Positions 40,936 through 49,874 are shown, counted from the first letter of the stretch. The stretch: 64,000 bases of DNA from Streptomyces halstedii (GCA_000720535.1 JOAZ01000002.1:124001-188000); one strand, 5' to 3'. Notes: generated by a model not told the origin, from the sequence alone. Numbers and translations: made by a program.

Positions 40936-41816
40936 GCGGCAGGCGAAGTCTCGAAGGTCAGGTCGTCGTCGTCACGGGCGCGGCGCGCGGTGTGGGCGAA
41001 CTGCTCGCCCGCAAGCTGTCGGCGCGGGGCGCGAAGCTGGCCCTGGTCGGGCTGGAGCCCGACGAGCTGAAGAAGGTCTCCGAGCGGCTGCACGCCGACA
41101 GCGACCACTGGTTCGCGGACGTCACCGACCACGAGGCGATGGTCCAGGTCGCCCGCGAGGTCAAGGAGCGCTTCGGGAAGATCGACGTCGTCGTCGCCAA
41201 CGCCGGTGTCGCCATGGGCGGTCCGCTCGTGGACTCCGACCCCGTCGCCTGGCGCCGGGTCATCGAGGTGAACCTCATCGGCGGCGCGGTCACCGCGCGG
41301 GCGTTCCTGCCGATCGTCATGGAGAGCCGCGGTTACTTCCTCCAGATAGCGTCGCTGGCGGCGATGACCCCCGCGCCGATGATGAGCGCGTACTGCGCCT
41401 CCAAGTCGGGCGTGGAGGCGTTCGCGCACAGCCTGCGGGCCGAGGTGGGCTACCGGGGGGTGAAGGTCGGGGTCGGCTATCTGTCCTGGACCGACACGGA
41501 CATGGTGCGCGGCGCCGACGAGGACGACGTCATGCGGGAGTTGCGGCAGCGGCTGCCCTGGCCCGCCAATCGCACCTACCCGCTCGGCCCGGCCGTGGAC
41601 CGGATCGTGGCCGGTGTCGAGCGGCGCTCCGCGCATGTGTACGGGCAGTGGTGGCTGCGCGGGATGCAGTCGGTGCGCGGGTACCTGCCGTCGGTGATCG
41701 GGGTCGTCGGGCAGCGCGAGATGCACCGGTTCGGGGGGCGCCTGGACGGCGTCGGCAAGGGGCTCGTGGGGGCCGGCGGCGCGGCGGACCAGGAGGCGCG
41801 AGCGCAGCGTAACTGA
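40932..41816 (+). CDS. Short-chain dehydrogenase/reductase
   Basis: 294-aa SDR. Seen: cofactor site VVVTGAARGVGELLARKLSARG, D-x-T at WFADVTD, NAGV, the catalytic Ser-Tyr-Lys (IASLAA...YCASKSGVEA) and a long C-terminal extension with MQSVRGYLPSVIGV that may contact the membrane. The Ala/Arg after the glycine motif leaves NAD versus NADP open. It is last of the three-gene monooxygenase operon and would oxidise the alcohol to ketone before, or process the product after, Baeyer-Villiger attack. Confidence 0.92.
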   Translation: MSGRRSLEGQVVVVTGAARGVGELLARKLSARGAKLALVGLEPDELKKVSERLHADSDHWFADVTDHEAMVQVAREVKERFGKIDVVVANAGVAMGGPLVDSDPVAWRRVIEVNLIGGAVTARAFLPIVMESRGYFLQIASLAAMTPAPMMSAYCASKSGVEAFAHSLRAEVGYRGVKVGVGYLSWTDTDMVRGADEDDVMRELRQRLPWPANRTYPLGPAVDRIVAGVERRSAHVYGQWWLRGMQSVRGYLPSVIGVVGQREMHRFGGRLDGVGKGLVGAGGAADQEARAQRN

Positions 41817-41902
41817 TCGAAATGCGGCGGATGTCCGGGTGTGTAAGTCTGGGCGAGGTCCTTCCGGGGGCCGTCCCACGCACCCACATAGGAGTGAACA
41901 GC

Positions 41903-42094
41903 ATGGGCATCGCAGACCAGTTCAAGGACAAGGCGCGGGAACTGGCCGACCAGGCCAAGCAGCGGAAGCGGCAGGGCGGCGGCGAGCGGGACGCTCCGCG
42001 CGAGCGGTCCGACCGCGGTGGCGAGCGGCCGGCGGACCCGCGTGAGCGGGGTCGGGACGCGGCTGAGGGGGCGCGGGAGCGGTTCGATCGCTGA
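41903..42094 (+). CDS. Small highly charged protein
   Basis: 63 aa, starts MGIADQFKDKARELADQAKQRKRQ and continues as an Arg/Glu/Asp/Gly-rich disordered tail ending RERFDR. Such short conserved proteins occur in many streptomycetes; function unknown. The N-terminal amphipathic helix might bind membranes or nucleic acid. TAGGAG sits 8 nt before ATG 41903. It lies 86 bp after the SDR gene, same strand, possibly with its own promoter. Confidence 0.7.
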   Translation: MGIADQFKDKARELADQAKQRKRQGGGERDAPRERSDRGGERPADPRERGRDAAEGARERFDR

Positions 42095-42249
42095 CGGTTG
42101 GGTCGCTCGCGTCCGCGGGTGGCAGGGGTGCGTCCTGGGTTGGGGCGCGCCCCTTTCGCGTGCCGGGGGTGGGGTGCGGTGTGCGTGTGCGTGTGCGGGG
42201 TGCGGTGCGTGTCGGGTGGGGGCCGCTGCGCGGGGCTTGTCCCCTCCCC

Positions 42250-42310
42250 GCCCCTTCCCGTAACCGGGGCTCCGCCCCGGGCCCCGGTCCTCAAACGCCG
42301 GACGGGCTGA
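42250..42310. repeat. Dispersed Streptomyces intergenic repeat with hairpin
   Basis: Contains CCGGGGC-TCC-GCCCCGG (42264-42280) and then CTCAAACGCCGGACGGGCTGA. I recognise this combination as a sequence that recurs between genes in many Streptomyces genomes. The hairpin may act as a terminator. The preceding 42095-42249 is GT/GC low complexity without a gene. Confidence 0.65.
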
Positions 42311-42567
42311 GATGGTGCCCCTGGGACGTGAGGGTGCGGGACGGGCCGAGGTGGTGGCCCTGGGTGTGAGGGTGTCGGACGGGGTGAGGTGGTGGCCTTG
42401 GTGGTGAGGGTGCCGGAGGGGCTGAGGTGGTGGCCTTGGTGGTGAGGGTGCGGGACGGGCTGAGGCCGTGGCCTTGGGTGTGAGGGTGCGGGACGGGCTG
42501 AGGTGGTGGCCCTGGGTGTGAGGGTGCGGGACGGGGTGAGATCGTGCCCCCGGGCGTGAGGTGTGGG
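42301..42567. repeat. 38-bp minisatellite, about seven units
   Basis: Units start at 42301 (39 bp), 42340, 42378, 42416, 42454, 42492 and 42530 (38 bp each, last one diverged). Unit type: GACGGGCTGAGGTGGTGG, then CCYTGGGTGTGAGGGTGCGG. The first unit begins with the end of the dispersed repeat (GACGGGCTGA), so the array probably grew from it. It fills the spacer up to the tricorn gene stop; no gene. Confidence 0.92.
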
Positions 42568-42585
42568 GCGTGGCCCGCCGGGCGG

Positions 42586-45500
42586 TCAGCGTGGGGGGAG
42601 TGGGGGGCGGCGTAGGTTCGGGGCCGTGGCGTAGGTGGGGGGTGTGGCGGCCGGGTGGGCGGCCAGGAGGTCCAGGGCCACCGTGACCGCGTCGTCCAGG
42701 ACCGCGTGCCGGCCCTCGGCCCAGTCCAGGGGGGTGCGCAGGGCCTCCAGGTCCGGTTCGACCCCGTGGTTCTCGACGGACCAGCCGTACGTGTCGAACC
42801 AGGCCGCGTTCATCGGCACCGTGATCACCGTGCCGTCGCCGAGCCGGTGGCGTCCGGTCATGCCCACCACCCCGCCCCAGGTGCGCTGCCCCACGACCGG
42901 TCCCAGCTTCAGCAGCCGGAAGGCCGCCGTGATCATGTCGCCGTCCGAGGAGGTCGCCTCGTCGGCGAGGGCCACCACCGGGCCCCGGGGGGCGTTGGAG
43001 GCGTACGAGACCGGCTGGGCGTTGCGGGTCAGGTCCCAGCCGAGGATCGTGCGGGTCAGCTTCTCGACGACCAGTTCGCTGATGTGTCCGCCCGCGTTGC
43101 CGCGTACGTCCACGATCAGGGCGGGGCGCGACACCTCCAGGCGCAGGTCGCGGTTGAACTGGGCCCAGCCCGAACCGCCCATGTCCGGGATGTGCAGGTA
43201 TCCGCAGGTGCCGCCGCTCAGTTCGCGTACCACCTCACGGCGTTTGGCGACCCAGTCCTGGTAGCGCAGCGGGCGTTCGTCGACCAGGGGGACGATCGCG
43301 ATGCGGCGGGGCCGGCCGCCCTCGCCGCCCGCCGGGCGGAAGGTCAGCTCGACGGTGGTCCCGCCCGCCGCCGTGAGCAGCGGGTACGGTCCGGCCACCG
43401 GGTCCACCGGGCGGCCGTCGACATGGGTGAGGACTGCGCCCTCGCGGATGCCCGTACCGGCCAGCGGGGACCGTGCCTTGGAGTCCGAGGAGTCGCCGGG
43501 CAGGATCCGCAGAACGGTCCAGTCGCCGTCCCGGCAGGCGAGGTTGGCGCCGAGCAGTCCGATCGCCCGCTGGTAGTGCGGCGGTCCCTCGTTGCGGCGG
43601 GCGGGGGCGACGTAGGCGTGCGAGGTGCCCAGCTCGCCCATGAGTTCACGCAGCAGGTCCGCGAACTCGTCGGGGGAGGCGACCCGTTCGACCAGCGGAC
43701 GGTACTGGTCCAGGACACCGGCCCAGTCGATGCCGCACATGTCCGGCTCCCAGAAGTAGGACCGGACGATGCGCCCCGCCTCGTCGTACGCCTGGCGCCA
43801 TTCCGCCGCCGGATCGACGTCGTGCAGGATGCGGCGCAGGTCGAGGAAGACGGTGGAGTCGCCGTCCCCGGGTTCGTCGGAGGGGACGGCGCGCAGCTCG
43901 CCGTCGTCCATGACCACCAGCCGGGTCCGGTCCCCGCTGACCGCGAACCAGTCGAGGTGGGCGACCAGTTCGGTCCTGCGGGTCTTGGCGATGTTGAAGT
44001 ACTCCAGGGTCGGCCGGCCCGACATGTCCGCCGGGTTGGCGAACGTCTCGCCCAGGGCGCCGGAGATGGGCCAGCGCAGCCAGACCAGCCCGCCCCCGTT
44101 GACCGGTTGGAGCGCCGAGTACTTCGACGCGGAGACCGGGAACGGCGTCACCCTGCTCTCCAGTCCCTCGAACTCCACGGTGACCGTGGGCCCTTCGACC
44201 GTGCCCGGGGGGATGTCCACCGGGTCCAGGCCACCCGCCGCGGGCCGCCCGTCCGGGAGCAGCGCGAAGGGGGAGGGCGTCGCCGAGGAGAGCGGTACCA
44301 GGTAGGGGCGGCAGCCCAGCGGGAAGGAGAGGTCGCCGGTGTGGACGTCGTACACCGGGTCGAAGCCGCGCCAGGAGAGGAAGGCGAGGTAGCGGCCGTC
44401 TCCGGTGAAGACCGGGTTCTCGTCCTCGAACCGGCCGTTGGTGACATCGACGGTCACCGGGGCGCCGGGGCCGCTGATCCTGGCCAGTTTGATCTTCCGC
44501 AGCGAGCGCCCGACTCCCGGGTGCGACCAGGTCAGCCAGGCGCCGTCGGGTGAGAACGCCAGGTCGCGGACGGGGCCGTTGACGGAACGGATCAGCTCGG
44601 TGACCTCGGCCTCGGCGGGCGGCGGCGGAGGGGGCGGGGCGGCCTCCCGCGCGTCCGCGCCCAGGACGGCGGCCCCCTGCCCGGTCACGTCCAGGACCGG
44701 GGGCTCCTGCGCGGTCGCGTCCGGGGCGGGGGGCTCCTGCGCGGCGGTCCGTTGTGCGTTTCCGTCCGGTGGGGAAGCCGCGTCCGGCGGGGAAGCCCCG
44801 TCCGGCGCGGGGATCTCGTCCGGTCGCGTGGCCTCGCGTTCGGCCAGGTCCAGGACGGCCGCCTCCTGTGCGGCCTCGTCCTCCGCGGTGTCCAGCAGCA
44901 GCAGACGGCCGTCGTGGGAGGCGATGGCGAGGCGGGTGCCCTCCGGGTCCGCGACCATCTCGTGGACCCGGCCCAGCCGTCCGGAGGCCAGCCGGCGCGG
45001 CCGCCGGTCGCCGCTGGCCCGCGGCAGGTAGGCGATCTCGACCGCGTCCTCCCCCTCGGCGTCGGTGACGTACGCGACCTGCCCGCTGCTGCCCAGCATC
45101 TCCGGCAGCCGTACGCGCACCCCGGGGTCGTCGGCGATGGTGCGGGCCGGGCCGTCGCGGTGCGTGAGCCAGTACAGGCTGCCGCGTACGGAGACGGCGC
45201 TGGCCCGGCCCGTCTCGTCCACGGAGAGCGCGTCCACGTGGCTGGCGGCCGGCACCTGGTGGGTGCGCCGCCCGGTCCTGGGGCCGCCGAGCCGCACCTC
45301 CAGCTTGCGCGGGACCGCGTCCGGGTCCTCCAGGTCGTCGACCAGCCACAGGTCGCCCGCGCACTGGTAGACGACGCGTGTGCCGTCGCTGGAGGCGTGC
45401 CGGGCGTAGAAGGCGTCGTGGTCGGTGTGGCGGCGCAGGTCCGTGCCGTCCGGCCGGCACGAGTAGAGGTTGCCGACCCCTTGGTGGTCGGAGAGGAAGG

Positions 45501-46128
45501 CGATGCGGCGGCCGACGAACATCGGCGCGTCGAGATGCCCGCCGATGTCCGGCAGCAGCCGCTCGCCGTGCAGCCAGAGCCGGCCCATCGCCCCGCCGCG
45601 GTAGCGCTTCCACGCCGCGGGCTCGTGCGGCGGCTTGCCGGTGAGGAGCAGGGTGCGGCGGTCGCCGTCGATGTCGGCGACCGCGATGTCGGCCACCGGG
45701 CCCCAGGGGAGCTTGCCGCCGGGGCCGCCGTCGGTGGGGACGCTGTACGCCCACGAGAAGTAGGAGAACGGCTGGTTGTGCGAGGACACGGCGAGGATCT
45801 GCGCGCTGTCGCCGGGATCGGGGGTCCAGCCGCAGACCCGCGCGTCGGTCGAGCCCCAGTAGGTGAGTCTGCGGGCGGGCCCCCCGTCGACGGGGGCCAG
45901 GTGGATCTCCGGATCGAGCGTGCGCCAGGTCGTGTAGGCGATACGGCTGCCGTCGGGCGAGAAGCGCGGGTGGCTCACCCGGGTGCGGTCGACGGTCAGC
46001 CGCCACGCGCGGCCCGGCCGCTGCCCGGCGGGGGCGAGGGGGGCGACCCAGAGGTCGTCCTCGGCCGCGAAGCAGAGCAGGTCCTGGTGGAGGTGCGGGA
46101 ACCGGAGATACGCGACGTCGTCACTCAC
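42586..46128 (-). CDS. Tricorn protease (S41 family)
   Basis: 1180-aa giant protease that trims proteasome-type peptides in the cytosol. Seen: an N-terminal six-bladed propeller with TolB-like blades (FSPDGSRIAYTT...), a second propeller (LAFSPDGAWLTWSHPG..., GDGRYLAFLSWRG), a PDZ domain (IREGAVLTHVDGRPVDPV) and the S41 core. Catalytic residues fit Tricorn: Ser836-His837 (GTSHAY), Ser1061-Asp1062 (SSDGDM) and Glu1119 (ENHGVEPD); the 58-residue Ser-Glu spacing equals that of the archaeal enzyme. A roughly 80-residue Pro/Ala/Asp repeat separates the propellers, an unusual insertion. The start is GTG 46128, directly against GGAGG, so initiation is uncertain. It is divergent from TetR. Confidence 0.95.
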   Translation of the reverse strand: MSDDVAYLRFPHLHQDLLCFAAEDDLWVAPLAPAGQRPGRAWRLTVDRTRVSHPRFSPDGSRIAYTTWRTLDPEIHLAPVDGGPARRLTYWGSTDARVCGWTPDPGDSAQILAVSSHNQPFSYFSWAYSVPTDGGPGGKLPWGPVADIAVADIDGDRRTLLLTGKPPHEPAAWKRYRGGAMGRLWLHGERLLPDIGGHLDAPMFVGRRIAFLSDHQGVGNLYSCRPDGTDLRRHTDHDAFYARHASSDGTRVVYQCAGDLWLVDDLEDPDAVPRKLEVRLGGPRTGRRTHQVPAASHVDALSVDETGRASAVSVRGSLYWLTHRDGPARTIADDPGVRVRLPEMLGSSGQVAYVTDAEGEDAVEIAYLPRASGDRRPRRLASGRLGRVHEMVADPEGTRLAIASHDGRLLLLDTAEDEAAQEAAVLDLAEREATRPDEIPAPDGASPPDAASPPDGNAQRTAAQEPPAPDATAQEPPVLDVTGQGAAVLGADAREAAPPPPPPPAEAEVTELIRSVNGPVRDLAFSPDGAWLTWSHPGVGRSLRKIKLARISGPGAPVTVDVTNGRFEDENPVFTGDGRYLAFLSWRGFDPVYDVHTGDLSFPLGCRPYLVPLSSATPSPFALLPDGRPAAGGLDPVDIPPGTVEGPTVTVEFEGLESRVTPFPVSASKYSALQPVNGGGLVWLRWPISGALGETFANPADMSGRPTLEYFNIAKTRRTELVAHLDWFAVSGDRTRLVVMDDGELRAVPSDEPGDGDSTVFLDLRRILHDVDPAAEWRQAYDEAGRIVRSYFWEPDMCGIDWAGVLDQYRPLVERVASPDEFADLLRELMGELGTSHAYVAPARRNEGPPHYQRAIGLLGANLACRDGDWTVLRILPGDSSDSKARSPLAGTGIREGAVLTHVDGRPVDPVAGPYPLLTAAGGTTVELTFRPAGGEGGRPRRIAIVPLVDERPLRYQDWVAKRREVVRELSGGTCGYLHIPDMGGSGWAQFNRDLRLEVSRPALIVDVRGNAGGHISELVVEKLTRTILGWDLTRNAQPVSYASNAPRGPVVALADEATSSDGDMITAAFRLLKLGPVVGQRTWGGVVGMTGRHRLGDGTVITVPMNAAWFDTYGWSVENHGVEPDLEALRTPLDWAEGRHAVLDDAVTVALDLLAAHPAATPPTYATAPNLRRPPLPPR

Positions 46129-46165
46129 CCTCCAATGCTTTCCGCGTGCGGGGCCGGTGGCAACT

Positions 46166-46243
46166 TGTGTCGCACGACACAGCGAAACGATTTCGTTTCG
46201 CGGGGAGCGGGGAGTAACGTCGAAGTGTACGAAACAGTTTCGT
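46166..46243. promoter_or_regulatory. TetR operators and a further inverted repeat
   Basis: Two 15-bp palindromic sites, GCGAAACGATTTCGT (46182-46196, extended to a 20-bp palindrome ending 46201) and ACGAAACAGTTTCGT (46229-46243), differ at only three positions. Just left of them is a separate perfect repeat TGTGTCG-CA-CGACACA (46166-46181). All lie between the tricorn and TetR genes. Confidence 0.75.
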
Positions 46244-46328
46244 TCGGTTGTTGATCATGCGCGACGATCACACGTCCGGGCGTGATCGGCGTACGATCCA
46301 GCGGATACCAGGTGGAGGAGGTCGACAG

Positions 46329-46901
46329 GTGGCACGCTCACGGCTCACGCCGGAACGCGAGAACGAGCTGTACACCGCCGTGCTCGACCTGCTCGGCGAG
46401 GTCGGGTACGAAGCCCTGACCATGGACGCCGTCGCCGCGCGTACCCGCTCCAGCAAGGCCACCCTCTACCGCCAGTGGGGGAGCAAGGCCGAGCTGGTCG
46501 TCAGAGCGCTCCGGAACGACAAGCCGGTGCATCTCGACGAGGTGGACACCGGTTCGCTGCGAGGCGACTTCCACGCCGTCCTCCGGCGCAGCGACGACTG
46601 CCAGATGGAGAAGAACTCCGCGCTGCTGCGGGGTCTGAGCCATGCCGTCCACACCAACCCCGATCTGTTGCAGGCCCTGCGCGCCCTGCTGATCGAGCCG
46701 GAGATGACCGGCCTCCAGAAGCTGCTCCAACGGGCGGTGGACAGAGGCGAGGTACGTCCGGACAACCCGGCGCTGTCCTATGTGACACACATGATGATCG
46801 GCGCCTTCGCGGCACGGGAGCTCGTCGAGGAGCGCCCGGTCGACCGTGAGTTCCTGATCGACTACGCGGAAGCCGTGGTGTTCCCCGCCCTCGGTGTCTG
46901 A
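46329..46901 (+). CDS. TetR-family regulator
   Basis: 190 aa. N-terminal HTH (ENELYTAVLDLLGEVGYEALTMDAVAARTRSSKATLYRQWGSKAELVVRAL) and a C-terminal TetR_C domain (LLRGLSHAVHTNPDLLQALRALLIEPEMTGLQKLLQRAVDRGEVRPD). The start is GTG 46329 with GGAGGAGG; the longer frame to 46248 would cover the operators. Repeated GAAAC-type palindromes upstream indicate autoregulation. The MMPL pump follows after 119 bp on the same strand and is the expected target. Ligand unknown. Confidence 0.93.
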   Translation: MARSRLTPERENELYTAVLDLLGEVGYEALTMDAVAARTRSSKATLYRQWGSKAELVVRALRNDKPVHLDEVDTGSLRGDFHAVLRRSDDCQMEKNSALLRGLSHAVHTNPDLLQALRALLIEPEMTGLQKLLQRAVDRGEVRPDNPALSYVTHMMIGAFAARELVEERPVDREFLIDYAEAVVFPALGV

Positions 46902-47020
46902 CCTTCCCACCCCCTTCCGTACGACCTCTCCCCGACGCTCCACCTGACACGCCGCTCTCGTCGTCGGGCTGGTTCCTCACGCCCATTTCCACTCCACGAC
47001 CTGACCGGGAGTTCCTCTCC

Positions 47021-49243
47021 GTGGCCACTTTCCTGTACAAAGTCGGGCGCCTCGCCTTCCGGCGCCGCCGGTACGTCGCCCTCGTCTGGGTGGCGCTGCT
47101 GGCGCTCGTCGGATTCGGCGCCGCCTCCGCGTCCACCGCCACCTCCAGCTCCTTCTCGATTCCCGGCACGGAGGCCCAGAAGGCCTTCGACCTGCTGGAA
47201 GAGCGTTTCCCCGGCGGCAGTGCCGACGGTGCGACCGCGCGGGTCGTCTTCAAGGCCCCCGACGGCCAGAAGATGACCGACGCCGACAACAAGGCCGAGG
47301 TCCAGAAGATCGTCGGCCGGCTGGAGGCCGGTTCGGACCAGATCGCCTCCGTCGCCGACCCCTACGAGGCGGACGCCGTCAGCGAGGACGGATCGACGGC
47401 CTACGTCTCCGTCTCCTACAAGGTCAATGCCATGGAGCTGACCGACGCGACGCGCGACTCGCTGGAGGACACGGGGGAGGCCGCGCGGAGCGACGGGATG
47501 ACCGTGGAGATCGGCGGTGACGCGCTCCAGGTCATTCCGGAGACCGGAGCCACCGAGGTCATCGGGGTCGCCGTCGCCGCGGTGGTGCTGGTCATCACCT
47601 TCGGCTCGCTGGTCGCCGCGGGGCTCCCGCTGCTCACCGCGCTGGTCGGCGTCGGGATCGGGGTGTCGCTGATCACCGCCCTGGCGAACGTGCTCGACCT
47701 GGGCTCCACCACCTCCATCCTCGCCATGATGATCGGGCTCGCGGTCGGCATCGACTACGCCCTGTTCATCGTCTCCCGCTACCGCGCCGAACTGGCCGAG
47801 GGCCGCGAACACGAGGACGCCGCCGGGCGGGCCGTCGGCACGGCCGGGTCCGCGGTGGTCTTCGCCGGTCTGACCGTGGTCATCGCGCTGGTGGGCCTCG
47901 CCGTCGTCAACATCCCGATGCTGACGAAGATGGGCTTCGCCGCCGCCGGTACGGTCGCCATCGCGGTCCTCATCGCGCTCACCCTGGTCCCCGCGATGCT
48001 CGGCTTCGCCGGCAAGCGGATCATGGGACGCAAGGCGCGCAAGGCCGCGGAGGAGGAGAACCGGCCCGACGCCAAGCCGAACATGGGCACCCGCTGGGCA
48101 CGGTTCGTCCTGCGCAAGCCGGTGTGGGTGCTGCTCGCCGGGGTCCTGGGGCTCGGGGTCATCGCCGTCCCCGCCGCCTCGCTGGAGATGGGTCTGCCGG
48201 ACGACGGTTCACAGCCGAAGAGCACCACGCAGCGCCAGGCCTACGACCTGCTCTCCGACGGCTTCGGCCCCGGGTTCAACGGTCCGCTGCTGGTCGTCGT
48301 GGACACCAGGAACAGCGACGACGGCAAGGCCGCGGTCGCCCAGGTCTCCCAGGGGATCGAGGCGAGCGGACACGTCGCCGCCGTCACCCCGGCCACCTTC
48401 AACAAGGCCGGCGACGCCGCGACCATCACCGTCATCCCGAAGGACCGGCCGAGCTCCACCGACACGGAGAACGTCGTCCACGCCATCCGTGACGCGGGCG
48501 CGGACATCAAGAGCGACACCGGCGCCGAGGTGCTGGTCACCGGTGCCACCGCGATGAACATCGACTTCTCGCAGAAGATGAACGACGCGCTGCTGCCCTA
48601 CCTGGCCCTCGTCGTCGGACTCGCCTTCCTGCTGCTGATGGTCGTCTTCCGCTCGCTGCTGGTGCCCCTCAAGGCGGCCCTCGGCTTCCTGCTCTCGGTC
48701 GTCGCGGCCCTGGGCGCGGTCGTCGCGGTCTTCCAGTGGGGCTGGCTGGGCTCGCTCTTCGGGGTCGAGCAGACCGGTCCGATCATGAGCATGATGCCGA
48801 TCTTCATGGTCGGTGTGGTCTTCGGCCTCGCGATGGACTACGAGGTCTTCCTGGTCACGCGGATGCGGGAGGCGTACGTCCACGGGGAGACGCCCGGCCA
48901 GGCGATCGTCACCGGCTTCCGGCACGGGGCCCGGGTGGTCACGGCCGCCGCGGTGATCATGATGGCCGTCTTCGCGGGCTTCATCGGCTCCAGCGAATCG
49001 ATGATCAAGATGATCGGCTTCTCGCTGGCCATCGCCGTCTTCTTCGACGCCTTCGTGGTCCGCATGGCCATCGTGCCGGCGGTGCTGGCCCTGCTGGGCC
49101 GACGCGCCTGGTGGCTGCCGCGCTGGCTGGACCGCGCGCTGCCCAGCGTGGACGTGGAGGGCGAGGGGCTCCGCCGGGACCAGCCGGCCGACGGTCCGGG
49201 CGACGGCCCGGCGGGCGGGGAGCGCGAGCTGAGCCGCGTCTGA
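47021..49243 (+). CDS. MMPL/RND-family membrane transporter
   Basis: 740 aa. Two halves, each with one helix, a large extracytoplasmic porter loop and five helices. Seen: the first helix (YVALVWVALLALVGFGAASAS), the conserved segment MMIGLAVGIDYALFIVSRYR in half one and IFMVGVVFGLAMDYEVFLVTRMRE in half two (proton-relay GxxxDY), RKPVWVLLAGVLGLGVIAVPA and a short disordered tail. MMPL pumps export lipids, siderophores or drugs. The start is GTG 47021 with GGGAG nearby. Likely controlled by the adjacent TetR protein. Substrate unknown. Confidence 0.94.
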   Translation: MATFLYKVGRLAFRRRRYVALVWVALLALVGFGAASASTATSSSFSIPGTEAQKAFDLLEERFPGGSADGATARVVFKAPDGQKMTDADNKAEVQKIVGRLEAGSDQIASVADPYEADAVSEDGSTAYVSVSYKVNAMELTDATRDSLEDTGEAARSDGMTVEIGGDALQVIPETGATEVIGVAVAAVVLVITFGSLVAAGLPLLTALVGVGIGVSLITALANVLDLGSTTSILAMMIGLAVGIDYALFIVSRYRAELAEGREHEDAAGRAVGTAGSAVVFAGLTVVIALVGLAVVNIPMLTKMGFAAAGTVAIAVLIALTLVPAMLGFAGKRIMGRKARKAAEEENRPDAKPNMGTRWARFVLRKPVWVLLAGVLGLGVIAVPAASLEMGLPDDGSQPKSTTQRQAYDLLSDGFGPGFNGPLLVVVDTRNSDDGKAAVAQVSQGIEASGHVAAVTPATFNKAGDAATITVIPKDRPSSTDTENVVHAIRDAGADIKSDTGAEVLVTGATAMNIDFSQKMNDALLPYLALVVGLAFLLLMVVFRSLLVPLKAALGFLLSVVAALGAVVAVFQWGWLGSLFGVEQTGPIMSMMPIFMVGVVFGLAMDYEVFLVTRMREAYVHGETPGQAIVTGFRHGARVVTAAAVIMMAVFAGFIGSSESMIKMIGFSLAIAVFFDAFVVRMAIVPAVLALLGRRAWWLPRWLDRALPSVDVEGEGLRRDQPADGPGDGPAGGERELSRV

Positions 49244-49255
49244 TCCGAGAGAACC

Positions 49256-49290
49256 CCGGGGTCCGCGCCTGAGCGGGACGTGGACCCCGG
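49256..49290 (+). terminator. MMPL gene terminator
   Basis: CCGGGGTCC and GGACCCCGG form a 9-bp perfect stem with a 17-nt loop, 13 bp after the stop. Confidence 0.6.
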
Positions 49291-49399
49291 AGCGCCGGTC
49301 ATCCTGTGGGGACGGGGGACCGGGGCGGCCCATGGGTCCCGTGCACGCGGCGCGGGGCCCATCGGCGTGCCCGGGGCGGTCGTGTGTCCGGGCGGGTTC

Positions 49400-49516
49400 C
49401 GGTCAGGGCGGGCGTGTCCGGGCCGGGCGTGTTCGGGCCAGGCCAGGGCGGGCCAGGTCTGGCCAGGTCTGGCCGGGTCAGGTCAGGGTGGACGCCGGGT
49501 CAGGTCAGGGTGGACG
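49400..49516. repeat. Short tandem repeats ending in the ssgE stop codon
   Basis: GGGCCAGGTCTGGCCAGG-type repeats from about 49400, then two copies of GGGTCAGGTCAGGGTGGACG (49475-49494 and 49497-49516). The ssgE stop (49500-49502, minus strand) lies in the second copy. No other gene between 49291 and 49499. Confidence 0.8.
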
Positions 49517-49874
49517 AGGTGCCCGCGGCCGGGCGGGTTCCGGCCGCTTCGGCCTCCTCGTAGGTGCGGCGCAGGAAGCGGATCAGCGGCGCGTTGTCGA
49601 ACTGGAACACGGTGACGCCGTCCGGCGCGTGCAGCTCGACCACGAGCTGGGCCCGGCCGCACGGCCAGATCCGCAGATCGCCGCAGGTGACGGGGGAGCG
49701 CAGGCCGCCCTCCAGGACGTCCCGGCCGATGCTCCGGTCGGCGCCGCCGGGAAGTCGCAGGAGCACGGTCCGCGGGGCCTCGGTGTCGCAGCTCAACCGG
49801 ACGGGGACGAGCCGTGGTTCGGGGCCGTCGGTGACGAGCCGGGCCCTGACGTGTTCATGAATCACGAGAGACAT
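49500..49874 (-). CDS. ssgE: SsgA-like sporulation/cell-division protein (SsgE-like)
   Basis: 124 aa, small soluble SALP protein found only in sporulating actinomycetes. Seen: MSLVIHEHVRARLV, LVPVRLSCDTEAPRTVLLRLPGG, WPCGRAQLVVELHAPDGVTVFQFDNAPLIRFLRRTYEE; family whirly-like fold, full length. SALPs steer septum placement and peptidoglycan hydrolysis during sporulation. I assign ssgE because its position next to the Ni/Co transporter and PBP genes matches, from memory, the S. coelicolor ssgE locus; paralogue assignment is less certain than family. The start is ATG 49874 behind GGAGGAG (family N-terminus). SsgE influences spore-chain release. Confidence 0.88.
   Translation of the reverse strand: MSLVIHEHVRARLVTDGPEPRLVPVRLSCDTEAPRTVLLRLPGGADRSIGRDVLEGGLRSPVTCGDLRIWPCGRAQLVVELHAPDGVTVFQFDNAPLIRFLRRTYEEAEAAGTRPAAGTSSTLT

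Noticed and set aside
42098-42369. Short plus-strand frames in the repeat region
   Set aside because: Entirely within GT-rich low complexity and the tandem array; no ribosome sites.
42301-42567. CRISPR array
   Set aside because: The 38-bp units are contiguous with no unique spacers and no cas genes are present; it is a minisatellite.
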